64,000 nt of DNA from Epiperipatus broadwayi (taxonomy: Eukaryota > Onychophora > Udeonychophora > Euonychophora > Peripatidae): positions 3,428,501-3,492,500 of the forward strand of contig JAQFVV010000030.1 in the NCBI GenBank assembly GCA_028023455.1, given 5' to 3'. Of this stretch, positions 23,495 through 36,154 are shown piece after piece. Under the pieces are notes generated by a model. The model had not been told where the DNA came from and did no database searches. It saw only the letters and a list, made by a program, of their open reading frames with translations. The translations under genes and the position numbers were made by a program. Each line of letters opens with the position of its first letter. The first letter of the stretch is position 1.

Positions 23495-24147
23495 AATAAA
23501 TATTTGAAAATACAGTAATTAAAAGTCAATAAAAATTATATGTATAACTATAACTTAGAAGTGCTTTCACTACATTGTAGCTTTGTCAACTATCACATTT
23601 AAAATGTCAACTTTCCCATAATTCTGTTATCTTAACGTTTGCTGCTTGCCGATTAATTAAATTTTGCTTGTATTTATATATCAACATCGCCTCTTTAATT
23701 TTTCTTTTATTGTCATTTCTTTCAGTTTCCAATATTTTTACATTGTTATAATCAAAATCAAAACCATATATACATGATTTATTATGGTCATAAAAAACAG
23801 AAGCTGATAAATTCTCACTATTTTTAAAATTTTGTTTTGTATTTTGAACCCTTTTAAACAATAATATGTGCTCTTTTGTTCTTTTTTCCAATGTGCACCT
23901 CGATTCACCTACATATCCACCACCACACCTACATGTCCATTGGTAAATGATACAATTTTTATTTGTCAATAAAGTTTTATCTTTTGAATTGTTTATTAAT
24001 TTATTTAATGGAGGTGGTGCATAAAATGCTATATCGCATATTCCTTTATAAATTTTCTTAATGAAACTTGCCTGTTGATTTGATATATATGGTATTGATA
24101 TCCACAACTTTTTATCAGAAAAATTAACATTATTATTAATATTTTTT
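23495..24147 (-). pseudogene. Penelope-like element, GIY-YIG endonuclease end, inverted copy
   Basis: A minus-strand open frame (23607-24107, 166 codons, open a little further upstream) encodes the C-terminal part of a Penelope-like retroelement protein: the end of the RT-to-endonuclease linker (SNQQASFIKKIYKG), then the GIY-YIG nuclease with CIIYQWTCRCGGGYVGESRC (the YIG replaced by YVG), LEKRTKEHI (conserved Arg) and KEAMLIYKYKQNLINRQ (conserved Glu/Asn region). The frame is intact to its stop at 23607. The RT domain is absent by 5' truncation. It is a mirror image of the neighbouring plus-strand copy and shares its 3' non-coding sequence out to about 23495. Confidence 0.9.
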
Positions 24148-24946
24148 TATTTAGAAATGATAACCTTTGTAAATATGCATCAGATAAAATTAAAAATATT
24201 GAAGTTTATTGTAATGAGTTGTTAAACGTTGGATACAATTATGATTGTGTATATTATACTGTTAAAAATTTTACTTCTAAATATAAAAATATTAATAATA
24301 ATGTTAATTTTTCTGATAAAAAGTTGTGGATAGCAATACCATATATATCAAATCAACAGGCAAGTTTCATTAAGAAAATTTATAAAGGAATATGCGATAT
24401 AGCATTTTATGCACCACCTACATTAAATAAATTAATAAACAATTCAAAAGATAAAACTTTATTGACAAATAAAAATTGTACCATTTACAAATGGACACAT
24501 AGGTGTGGTAGTGAATATATAGGTGAATCGAGGTGCACATTGGAAAAAAGAACAAAAGAACACATATTATTGTTTAAAAGGGTTCAAAATACGAAACAAA
24601 ATTTTAAAAATAGTGGGAATTTATCAGCTTCTGTTTTTTATGACCATAATAAATCATGTATATATGGTTTTGATTTTGATTATAACAATGTAAAAATATT
24701 GGAAACTGAAAGAAATAACAATAAAAGAAAAATTAAAGAGGCAATGTTGATATATAAATACAAGCAAAATTTAATTAATCGGCAAGCAGCAAACGTTAAG
24801 ATAACAGAATTATGGGAAAGTTGACATTTTAAATGTGATAGTTGACAAAGCTACAATGTAGTGAAAGTGCTTCTAAGTTATAGTTATACATATAATTTTT
24901 ATTGACTTTTAATTACTGTATTTTCAAATATTTATTTATAGAGTTA
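24148..24946 (+). pseudogene. Penelope-like element, RT end plus GIY-YIG endonuclease
   Basis: The open frame runs from about 24150 to the stop at 24824 (first ATG 24219). It begins FRNDNLCKYASDKIKNIEVY, typical of the end of Penelope RT, continues through LWIAIPYISNQQASFIKKIY and reaches the GIY-YIG domain: IYKWTHRCGSEYIGESRC with an intact YIG, LEKRTKEHI, and KEAMLIYKYKQNLINRQ. It ends NVKITELWES. The protein codes for the element's DNA-nicking nuclease; without the RT it cannot retrotranspose. The 3' non-coding part extends to about 24946. The copy is the longer of the inverted pair, and the two look very similar, so the insertion seems recent. Inverted or tandem partial copies are common for this class. 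Confidence 0.92.
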
Positions 24947-24956
24947 TATATATATA

Positions 24957-25237
24957 TAAAATCCACTAGAATGAAACTTCAAAAATTTTTAAACTGCCTA
25001 TATAAAATTGAAGATTCATGTCCTTTGCTACAGCCAGCTTACAGCATATTCCGCCATCTTGAGTAGCTATATGTTAATATTTAAATCCTATTGAGAGTTT
25101 AATAAGATTTAAATATTAACGTATTGCTACTCAAGATGGCGGAATATGCCATAAGCTGGCTATAGCAAAGGATATTAATCTTCAATTTTATATAGGCATT
25201 TAAAAAAATTTTGAAATTTTATTCTAGTGGATTTTTT
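24957..25237. repeat. Near-perfect 281-bp palindrome (foldback element)
   Basis: The left arm starts AAATCCACTAGAATGAAACT and the right arm ends AATTTTATTCTAGTGGATTT. Arms of about 130 bp pair through CCGCCATCTTGAGTAGC / GCTACTCAAGATGGCGG and ATTTAAATCC / GATTTAAAT, leaving only about a dozen unpaired central bases. No coding capacity. It sits about 10 bp beyond the Penelope-like 3' end, in (TA)n, so target duplications are not readable. Confidence 0.92.
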
Positions 25238-25329
25238 TATTATACTTATATTATTTGATATTATATGTGTGTGTGTAAATTATTTTAGAAAAATTTAAAC
25301 TTAATTTATAATTTCTTAAATACTTTCAA

Positions 25330-25460
25330 TTGTGAATAATGGATTGCAGTTCCAATATAGAGCGCAACATTTTGAATAATGTTATTCTCATTTCTTCAGG
25401 TATTATTGGCTAGAAGTATGAAATAGAACTAATAAACCTTAAATTTGTGAATACTGAATT
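25330..25460 (-). repeat. Family C SINE fragment, diverged
   Basis: TGTTATTCTCATTTCTTCAG and GTATTATTGGCTAGAAGTAT align with the left arm of the family C dimer (ATTATTCTCCACTCTTCTTC, AGGTATTGCTGGCC), and the following AATTTGTGAATACTGAATT aligns with its TTGAATATTGAATTT part. Single arm only. Confidence 0.55.
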
Positions 25461-25739
25461 GACTCTGTAATTTGTGTATTATTAATAATGGATGAATATA
25501 TTTGAAAAAGTAATTTAAAGCTAGAAATAGTTCAAGATATAACTACAAATGATATCATCATCACAAATTTGTATACACATATTGCATATAATTAACTTAA
25601 AGTGTTGAAAATAATATGAAAAGGTTTTCAACTGAATTCTAAACATTTAAAAGGAAAAACAATGATCTTTTAGTAATGAATTTTTATATAATTTTACATT
25701 TGTCTATCATGAGCATAAAGACAGTGTTGCAAAATATAT

Positions 25740-26074
25740 AATATCACTAATATATAGGGGGTTTAAACTCAGACATTCCCATGACCCTCAACTATCCACA
25801 TTATCTCATACTGCTGACACACTTGATCACACATATGTCTAAAAGATAAATAATCACCAATATATATATATATATATATTTGGTGATTATTTATCTTTTT
25901 GACATGTGTGTGATCAAATGTGTGAGCAGTATGAGATAGCATGGATAGTTGAGGGTCATGCGAAAGTCTGAGTTCAAAACCTCTATATATTATATATTGG
26001 ACTACAGGTATGAAAAAGCTTGTACTGTAGAAAAAAAAAAAGAAAAAAAATTCATATGTTAAAATATCACTAAT
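25740..26074 (+). repeat. Family A foldback insertion with 12-bp target duplication
   Basis: AATATCACTAAT occurs at 25740-25751 and at 26063-26074, bracketing a 311-bp element. Its core is a palindrome: CATGACCCTCAACTATCCAC ... GATAAATAATCACCAATATA, then the mirror image ending GGATAGTTGAGGGTCATGCG. It then continues with GAAAGTCTGAGTTCAAAACC and ends in GTACTGTAGAAAAAAAAAAA and further A-rich sequence. The A-rich end and variable-length target duplication are SINE/LINE-like. Confidence 0.85.
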
Positions 26075-27611
26075 CGAAATTTGCTGCTATTAAAATCAAG
26101 ATCAGGTTTTTGGATACTAAAAGCCAATGGAAGAAATGGGATAATATATATATATATAATGGGAGACAGAATATACATTTATTTTTGGAATGCAAAATGT
26201 TGGGGGAAAAAACAAGATAAGTTGTAAAAAAAAAAAGCTGTGTAGATGATAGAAATTAAAAGAGTTCGTTTTTTTATGTTCTTCTAGGATTTTGAAATAA
26301 ATAAAAAAATGTAATGTAGTATTATTAGAAGAGATATGGAAAAGAGGAATGTACCAAGATTGATGAATGATTTAATGATAAGTGACTAAAAGAAGAAAAT
26401 CAGTGAAGCGATCGATGACAAAAAGAATATCAGCAGAGAAGTATTATTTAACATGAATAATAGGGTTTTGTGACACACATGTCCTTTGCATTAGATTTTA
26501 AAATTTAATTTCACATTTCTTATAATTAATAAAATAATAGTCTTAATATATATGTAAGTAGGATTGAATCACTCTTTTAAAATTCTAAATGGATGAATCT
26601 AAATTAGTAGATGAGTAATTTAGTTTTCTCAAACTATTTGTTAATACCATTCAAATTTAATTCAATATATTTTTTTATAATGCTCAAATGATTCTAAAAA
26701 AAGTTGTGAGTCATGGTTTATGCAAAACTAAGCGTTTTTTAAATATATTAGATACTATAGTAGTTTTATGTAGGTGTTTTCTGTTGTTTGATGTTAATTG
26801 CTACCAGAAAAGGCGTTCAAAATAATGAATCATCAAATGATGAGAATCGTGTTTCCATAGAGTTAATGGAAATAAGTTTACTCCAGACAAACAAAACAGA
26901 GCTGTGCCTTTTAAATATTAACATACACTTTAAATTGAAAAAATAATTTTCCATTTAAACTACAGTAAAGTTTCAGTAGTGTTTATATTTTTAAAATACA
27001 ATATTGTTTAGAGTTTTTTATTACAGCTTTGTTAATTGTTTATATTTTTATTTCAATTATAAATAAAATATATTATTGAACATATAGTATAGAAATATGT
27101 TTTAATAATTTAAAAACTAGTCACTAATAGAGAATATAAACAAATCAATAGTTAAATAAAGCTACGTTACGTTTTTAAATTAAAGATTGCAAAATATAGA
27201 CGATAATTCTTTATTAAAATCCTCTGTTTTTATAAGCTTTATCTAGGATAACTGAAATGTTGCTAACAGAAAACAACATTCTGTAGAAGAAAATTTTCGA
27301 TAGAAGAGATAAAAAAATTAACAAAAAAAAAAACCTATATTTGAATCAGATTATTATTTTATTTTATTTTCATCGTAATAAAATTACAAAAGACATCGAA
27401 GGAAATCATTATAATACTTTTTTTTGTACTGTCAATTAATAAACTGCAGTCATAAAATATGGAAATATAAATTCTGGGGGGGGGGGGCACTACGGAATAA
27501 TATATACACAAAATCTTTGATTAATAATATAATTATTAATTCTAATAAGAATTGGTTTATAAATCAGTTATTATCATATAATATTTAATTGACCAAACAC
27601 TACTATTTTTA
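26075..27611. other. AT-rich stretch, no gene called
   Basis: At about 26153-26215 one plus-strand frame reads NGRQNIHLFLECKMLG, reminiscent of the zf-RVT tail of non-LTR elements, but it is isolated. The rest is featureless, with a poly-G run at about 27476-27487. Confidence 0.45.
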
Positions 27612-27675
27612 CAACAGTTTCGATTGCTCCAGCAATCTTCTTCAGAACTCTATATCTTCTAATCTCGACTGTTAC
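27612..27675 (-). ncRNA. Candidate hammerhead ribozyme motif, possibly degenerate
   Basis: On the minus strand GTAACAGTC (27675-27667) is followed by a 21-nt loop region, CTGAAGA (27645-27639), one extra A, the stem-loop GATTGC-TGGA-GCAATC (27637-27622), then GAAACTGTTG. AACAGT pairs with ACTGTT as stem III, placing the canonical cleavage triplet GUC at its end, with the invariant CUGANGA and GAA cores and a perfect 6-bp stem II. Weak points: stem I pairs poorly, and the extra A sits between the core and stem II. Hammerhead motifs are known in Penelope-like elements and animal retrozymes. The likely host element here was not delimited. Confidence 0.5.
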
Positions 27676-28971
27676 AATCAAATTTAAAAAATTAAGAAAT
27701 TAATTTTAAAATATCAAAAAATCCAATATTTAGGTATAAATTGGCAAAATTTGTGATGCTTTAATTTAGATAGGAAAGTTACTGTGCATTTATAAAAAAT
27801 GTGAAATGCTTTATTTATATGATGTTATTTTTAGTTTAAGAAATCGCATACAAAAATATAAAATAACACTAATAGGTAATTGTTAAAATTCTGTAATTAT
27901 AAAATTTATCTAAGAAAAAAATGCTTGTTTAAACTTTTGTCTAATTCATTTCTTGACAAAACTCACTTTGAAAGTTCGATTTTTTAAAATCAAGAGACGA
28001 ACTGAATAATATAATAAAAAATAGTATATAATTATGCTAGATATGAAAAAAAGGTTTTTATGATAAGTTCTTTTGCTTAGATTGTAATATTTTATTATTT
28101 AAAACCTAAACATTTTTTTGGATCGAAATGTTAATATAGAATAATATGTGCCAACATTTGTTTTATATTTTATCACTTATTTAAAAAGTTTTTAATTCAA
28201 CTTTATTCATTAATTATTTTCAATCTCACAGATTAGAGCAAAGTTACCATACAAATAAAGTCACCAGCAAACAAGATATAAAATTAAAATATAAATAAAC
28301 ATTTAAAATTGCTATACATATTGTATAGTTTGATTTTAATTAAACAATTTTTAAAAACGTCAAAATGAAAGTATAAACAAACTTACCGTAATAAAATTCA
28401 AAGAATATTGACTTACTCCGATCAATTATAGAACTTTCTTTATCCTTTTTCATTTAAAATTTTCCCTCTTTGATACTATGTTTTAATTCGGTTTTGGTCT
28501 CAGTGAAAGTTTGAATTATCTTCTAAAAGTAAAAACAAAGTTTCACTTTGAAATTTGCTTTTCTTATTATCTTAGTATTTTTATAGCTTTTTATTTGGAT
28601 ATTTTCTTATCATTCCATTCAAATTTTGTTTATAAAAATAAAACGATTCTTTGAAAGTAAAACAAACATGCTAATCATTTTAATTTTACTTTCTATAGTG
28701 AAGTTTTTTACTTGAGTGACAATCAAGTTTCTACTTCAGGTTTTCAGAGCCCAACCCCATCCCACTGAAATGTCTTGCTGTATGTGTATAAAAAATTATT
28801 TTTAATTTTTTTTTTTTTTTTTTTTTTATTTAAATTTTTTCCCCCCAACATCAAAAAATCCCGGAGAATAATATAATTACAGTATATTCTCACTGCTAAA
28901 TCTACAACTAAACAGATACGTGAATTATGTGACAAAGATGATTATAATTAAATTGTTTGTTTATTTGGTTT
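27676..28971. other. AT-rich stretch, no gene seen
   Basis: No coding-like frame and no family match. Contains a T-run near 28806-28832. Confidence 0.5.
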
Positions 28972-29062
28972 TTTTTTCATATGTCAAATGCATTGACCGG
29001 GAAGCGAACGTGGGCCAGCTACTTGGAAGGCAGCTATGCTCACTGCTAGGCTGCCAACGCTG
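28972..29062 (-). mobile_element. tRNA-Gly(UCC)-derived mini-SINE, subfamily G1
   Basis: Minus strand 29060-28990 folds as a 71-nt tRNA: acceptor GCGTTGG pairs with TCAATGC (with G-U pairs), the anticodon loop CTTCCAA gives UCC (Gly), and the T arm is CACGTTCGCTTCCCGG. It is followed by ATTTGACATATG and an A9 run (T run at 28972-28978 and before, on the plus strand). The A-tail in place of a pol III T-terminator identifies a SINE rather than a gene. ATTAAATT.TTTGTT occurs on both sides and may be a worn target duplication. Confidence 0.85.
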
Positions 29063-29289
29063 GACATTAAATTCTTTGTTGTAACCAAATTTTGTACAAA
29101 AACGTCTTGCCCAATTTGTTTGCTCTATAATTTTTTATTATAATAGACTATAGTGTGTATATTCTGTTATAGTATTTTTTACATTATATATACATATTTA
29201 TATTCTTTGTCTGATAGTTTAGGATAATGACATTTTGTTTGTAATTATATGTTGGCCGATTTCCCATCTCTACAATTAATTGTTAAATG

Positions 29290-29500
29290 TTTTTTTTAAA
29301 AAAATGCTAACTTTATTTAAGCTTTTCCAATACATTAAACTGTTAGTAATAATGCACAAATTAGTATATAACAGAACTTTTAAAGTGTATTGTTCTCATT
29401 TTTTATGAAGTGTTGCTAGACTAACCTGTCAGTAGTAGCATGGAAATGGAACCTGAGATTTTTAATTTGGAAATACTGACTTTAAGATGATGCCTTTATT
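29290..29500 (-). repeat. Family C SINE fragment, diverged
   Basis: AACTGTTAGTAATAATGCAC, TGTATTGTTCTCATTTTTTA and GAAGTGTTGCTAGAC align in order with the left arm of the family C dimer at 43.8-44.0 kb (ACTTGTTAGTAATAACACAC, and so on). Single arm, many substitutions. Confidence 0.55.
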
Positions 29501-30997
29501 TAAATAAAATTTAAAACAACATTACTTTAGTGTTCCAAAATGCATACATACTGAAAAAAGATCTGACTTTTCTGTGTTAGTGTATGGATATAATAGAGTT
29601 GAAATGAGGAATGAACTGATGAATAAACAAAAAACTCAAAAGTATATTTATAATTCAAACTTAATTTATAACATAGGCAAAATATATATATATATAAGAT
29701 TTTTTTTGTTTATTTGTAAAGATTAATATTATAAAATAATATTTTATAATATCTTGATATTAATTAAAAAGAATTGGCATATAGGAAAACAGGAATGGTC
29801 TTAAAGAGGATGAAAAGTTTTTTAAAAAATCATTTACATTGAAGGGTATATTTAAATACAGTCATAGATAATCGTTTTTGTTACGTTAATATTAGGCAGA
29901 GTATTATTAATGGTTGAGTATTTAATATTAATTAACGTAGATACATAATGCTAGTTTATAACGAAAGAAAATGGCGGTAACCTACCTCATTTTTTTAATT
30001 CACATTTCTTTTATGTTTTAAATAATATCGTTACTATACAACAATTTTCCAAACTTTCTGGAATCTAGCAAATTTAGAAAAATATTTATAATCAACTGAC
30101 TAGATTATAGATATTTTTCTCCTTCATTAACACTTATCTTCTATAAGTTAGTATTCAGAGATTTTTTTTGGTTTATTGTTAACTAAACTTTTTTCTTATA
30201 AACTTTTTAATTCATTGTATTATTCATTTGCGTTTTTTTTCATTGTACATTGTTTTCTTTTTGTGAAGTTTTTAATAATAATCATGATGATGAGGAGGAG
30301 GAGAAGGATGATTATTCTCTAATGGAAAACAGTTTTACATATCTAAATTTTTCTTTCGAAACTTTTGAAAAAAATATTTCTTGAAACTTTCAGTTTTTAT
30401 TTTTTGTGTTTTAATATATTATACGCTTTCTTATCTTTTCTGATAATTTTATTTTTGCAATATCAGCATTAATTTTAATACTATGTCTGTTCATGCCTTC
30501 TTATTAACATTTTTTTTGTTTCATTCTATAATTATTTCTAGGTTAAAATAAATATCTTATAATTTTTAATAAAATTATCATATTTTTTTTTATAAACAAA
30601 ATTAATTTTTAAAAATTGTAAAAAAAATTTGAAAAAAAAAAATGAAGTTATGTGTCTTTTAACCTCCAGAAGTGATAGATTGAGCTTTGATCCAGGAATC
30701 TTTAACTATCAAGTCGTTATACTAAATCATACAAATTCCAGATTTAATATAATACAAATATTGATTTTTAATATAAAAAAATTATTTATTAAAAGGAGGG
30801 TAAGTATAAGGTAGACTATGGTGGTATATAGTTTTACATGTATATGAGAACATTGTAGGATGCGATATGGAGATTTAACTAAATACTATATGATAAAATG
30901 TATTTTAAAAATATACACATATTTAAATGTGTAAGCTGGAAAAAAAATGTATTTGAAAGTAGTACAAATTGATTTGACGGTTAGTAAATTTATAATT
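29501..30997. other. AT-rich stretch, no gene seen
   Basis: No coding-like frame. A short GATGATGAGGAGGAGGAGAA purine run lies near 30286. Nothing recognisable. Confidence 0.5.
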
Positions 30998-31066
30998 TTT
31001 TTTATATGTCAAAGCGTTGACCGGGAAGCCGGGCCAGCTGCTTGGGAGGTAGCTATGCTAACCACT
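30998..31066 (-). mobile_element. tRNA-Gly mini-SINE, subfamily G1, truncated
   Basis: The plus strand shows the T run, then ATATGTCAAAGCGTTGACCG and GGCCAGCTGCTTGGGAGGTA, the reverse of the G1 body. The T-arm loop has lost several bases and the acceptor/D-arm start is missing beyond TAACCACT. Confidence 0.8.
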
Positions 31067-31680
31067 TATTTGTTCTGTTTCTTAGAAATGAATAAAAAGT
31101 ATTGTTTAAAAAATACGATAAGTATAATTCTAAAAAAAAACTGAATAAACTTATTCTGCTAAAACTATCTACTTCACATTATGTAGTAAAAGGTAAACGT
31201 TCCTCTCAAGTTACTCTTTTTGTACAAGAATCAATCTTGTTTGCCAAACAGAAGTATTGATTATGGTACATGCCAAATAATTTTAAGGCAATTTTCAATG
31301 TAATCAGTTGAAAACATCTATTTTACCACCCTTCACAAACTTTTGCCTAACTACAGTAATCTGATAATTGCTATCTGGAATTATTTTACCAATAGACCAA
31401 TTGAATTAAAGAATTATATGCATCTCATTTAAACTTACTTTGTCACATTCCACAGAATTCATCACTTGTACTTGCAATGTATATCAATCCCCTGAATAAG
31501 AAAATTGAGCAATTCATTGAAGGTCTTTTTTCTCTCGTTTTGAGATTACTGCCAAGCTATAGTGTTTATGGACAATGTCCTCGTAATCTTCAGCAGTCTC
31601 CAAAACATTTCTCTCATTCTGAATATTTAAAATCAATCCTAAGCATCAAATAGTTTCAAAATACAAGTTTGCAAACAATT

Positions 31681-31766
31681 ATATGGAAGCTGATAAACCA
31701 CTAAACATCACATGATCACTATCTCATACTAGCACAATAATTGTTTTGTTTTGAATATGGAAGCTG
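31681..31766 (+). repeat. Family B mini-insertion (62 bp) with 12-bp target duplication
   Basis: ATATGGAAGCTG is present at 31681-31692 and again, perfectly, at 31755-31766. Between them lie the family head AAACCACTAAACATCACATG, then ATCACTATCTCATACTAGCA and a short tail TTGTTTTGTTTTGA. It is the smallest complete family B member in the window. Confidence 0.9.
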
Positions 31767-32613
31767 CCTACATGCTATAAGCTACCATCATTTTTGAAAG
31801 TAACCATTCATTTTTTTGGCATTCTAATTAATCTATCTAAAACACAATCAAGGCATTACTAGAATAGTCTTGACATGAACACATTCAGTATGAAAATGAA
31901 AGCATTCTTCCCAAAGATGCTGTATACCATTGCAAAAGCCTTCTGTATCCATGATGTGGCTATTTAACACCATTCACAATAAGCTTATATTTGTAAAAAA
32001 AAAAAAAAAAGACGTATAGCTGGGATTATTCTCACATCTTTTATCAATCAGACTTGCTTGCTTTTCCATTTGCAATGGAGACCTAAATTTGATATATCCC
32101 AAATCTTTTGTAACTTATATTAGAGCCAAAATGTACTTTGTGACTCTTATTAACTCAATTCTTAATTTCATTCCTCTTTTAATACCATTGTTTGTTTGTT
32201 TTTTCATTTTCACATGTCAGATAATCCTGGCCTTAGAGTATGCTGTTCTATTAGACCAATATAATAGCAAATCTCTTCTTGCCATATCATTTAGAGATTT
32301 AAAGAGAATAATTTCTTCATCCAGATATCTATGGACAATCTTGCCAGTTGCTGATTTGTAAAATCTTTGTGTTTCTCAATTATGATTAAATAATTTTTAA
32401 TATATTACAGGGTAAAATTCTAACCAGAATATTTCTCAATGACAAATTCAAGCTAACTCTAGAAACACATATGAGTCTCATGCAATAATCATCCAGAAGA
32501 AATGCTAAATCATTTTCAAACCTGCAAGTACTTCTCATCTTTATGCCTATTTGTGTTTCACAAGCACAAAATCAATCTCAAGCAATTGCAAAATATGTAA
32601 AATGCTTTCAGTC

Positions 32614-33180
32614 CTATAATGCAGTGGTCTTCAACCTTTTCACACCTGTGGACCAGTAAAAATAAGGATAAGATTTCGTGGACCAGCAAAAATAAAGATA
32701 AGGTTTCATGGATTGGCAGAAGTCTAAAGATAAATTTTCTTAAAGATGTAAACTGCTTAGCCTTAGATGAGCATAATTGTTATAACTGATCCAAACAACA
32801 ATGTTAAATATACATGATGAAGTTATATATATATATGGAGTTTGTATAATAAAAAACGTTTTTTTTTTAATTTTGAATTTTTTAGAAAAGTAATAAAAAT
32901 TTAATTCTACCCCCTCCCCTCATAAACATCTGTGACAACTAGAAAAACAAATTAATTTATGTATGATTGATTAGATTTTGTTTTTGTTCTGTTTCTTTTT
33001 TTTTTAATGGGTAAAAATTAGATGAAAAAATAAATAAAAATTATTTATATTAATTAAAAGTTTAAACTCTTATTATTTTGTTATTGCAAACTTTTCTGTT
33101 AGTCTAGTGTGGGCCAGCAGAAAACTTCTGTGGCCCGGAATCGGTCCACGGACCAAGGGTTAAAGACCACTGCTATAATG
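32614..33180. mobile_element. hAT MITE, 551 bp, with perfect 8-bp target duplication
   Basis: The element spans 32622-33172. Its left end is CAGTGGTCTTCAACCTTTTC and its right end, reversed, is CAGTGGTCTTTAACCCTTGG, the classic hAT CAGTGGT-type terminus. CTATAATG flanks both sides (32614-32621 and 33173-33180). Near the left end about three tandem units of about 35 bp (GTGGACCAGYAAAAATAARG and on) are visible. No transposase remains, so it needed a relative's enzyme to move. Confidence 0.96.
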
Positions 33181-33480
33181 CATCTGTAATTGTTTATAAG
33201 CTTTCACATTGCTCTATGATATTTGACAATAAGAAGTATAATATACTCAAAAGAAATAACAAGGAATGGTTCAACTCATACTTATACTCTCTCAAATTTT
33301 TACCCAGGAACATCATGAATAAAAACTATCAATATACAATCTGTGCATTCTCTTAGTTTGAACTTTTATTGTCAATTCACATTTTCTTGCAATTAAAAGA
33401 TGGACTTATCAATTTATAAATAATATCTTAAATGCATTGGAAGAAACCAGTTCAGTCATCATGGTTGTATGTTATTTTAG

Positions 33481-35686
<2,206 letters not shown>

Positions 35687-35808
35687 AAGTAATATATATT
35701 AATGCTATAACCATAGGACTATGTGCCTGAAAAAACAACAGTAGAAATCCCTATTGTCATTTTTTCAGGCGCATAATCTTAAGGTTATAGCCTTAATATA
35801 TATTACTT
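35687..35808. repeat. Small foldback element, 122 bp
   Basis: AAGTAATATATATTAATGCT then ATAACCATAGGACTATGTGC form the left arm. The right arm is its inverse (GCGCATAATCTTAAGGTTAT ... AATATATATTACTT). Arms are about 49 bp with a loop of about 24 bp. The terminal AAGTAATATNTA resembles the 98-bp foldback at 53525. Confidence 0.85.
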
Positions 35809-36154
35809 TACCGAGTATGCGGCTTTACATATTTAATTATTGTAAGTACTTAAGTATTAGTCCAATATCAAGATTCATTATGGATGTGTTCGGACACTAA
35901 GGTTGGCAGTCATGTTTTTTTTTTTAATTATACATTTTCAGATGTATAGTTATGCAGCAACCCTGGTGAATATGTTTTACTTGTTAATATATCAATAAAT
36001 AAATGTATCATAAATTCTAATATAAATGACAAAACTATAACAAAAAATTTAAATAAAAATAAATTTAATAATAACTACAACAATAAATTTTAAATAAAAA
36101 ATAAATTTAAGTGCAGGCATTTAAAAAAACACCAAAAAGTGACTAATGTGGGTT
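35809..36154. other. AT-rich spacer, no gene seen
   Basis: No feature recognised; it may hold the 3' end of the minus-strand Merlin relic. Confidence 0.4.

Larger units (their letters stand above)
31190..33480 (-). pseudogene. Unidentified decayed coding stretch interrupted by two insertions
   Basis: Composition here is less AT-biased. Several minus-strand frame pieces look protein-like, for example SATGKIVHRYLDEEIILFKS and NDMARRDLLLYWSNRTAYSK (32.2-32.35 kb) and ERNVLETAEDYEDIVHKHYS (about 31.6 kb). If the hAT MITE at 32622-33172 and one copy of its duplication are ignored, a frame on either side joins as KAYKQLQMHY and TESILHILQLLEIDFVLVKH. Stops and frameshifts break every piece. I cannot name a family. 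It could be a host pseudogene or an old transposon gene, and chance open stretches cannot be excluded. Confidence 0.3.

Noticed and set aside
26153-26215. NGRQNIHLFLECKMLG-type zinc-knuckle of a non-LTR element
   Set aside because: A single short block with no supporting flanks; could be chance.
21210-27490. Poly-G runs (21.21 and 27.48 kb) as G-quadruplex regulatory sites
   Set aside because: Isolated homopolymers, prone to sequencing error, without the four-tract layout or nearby gene.
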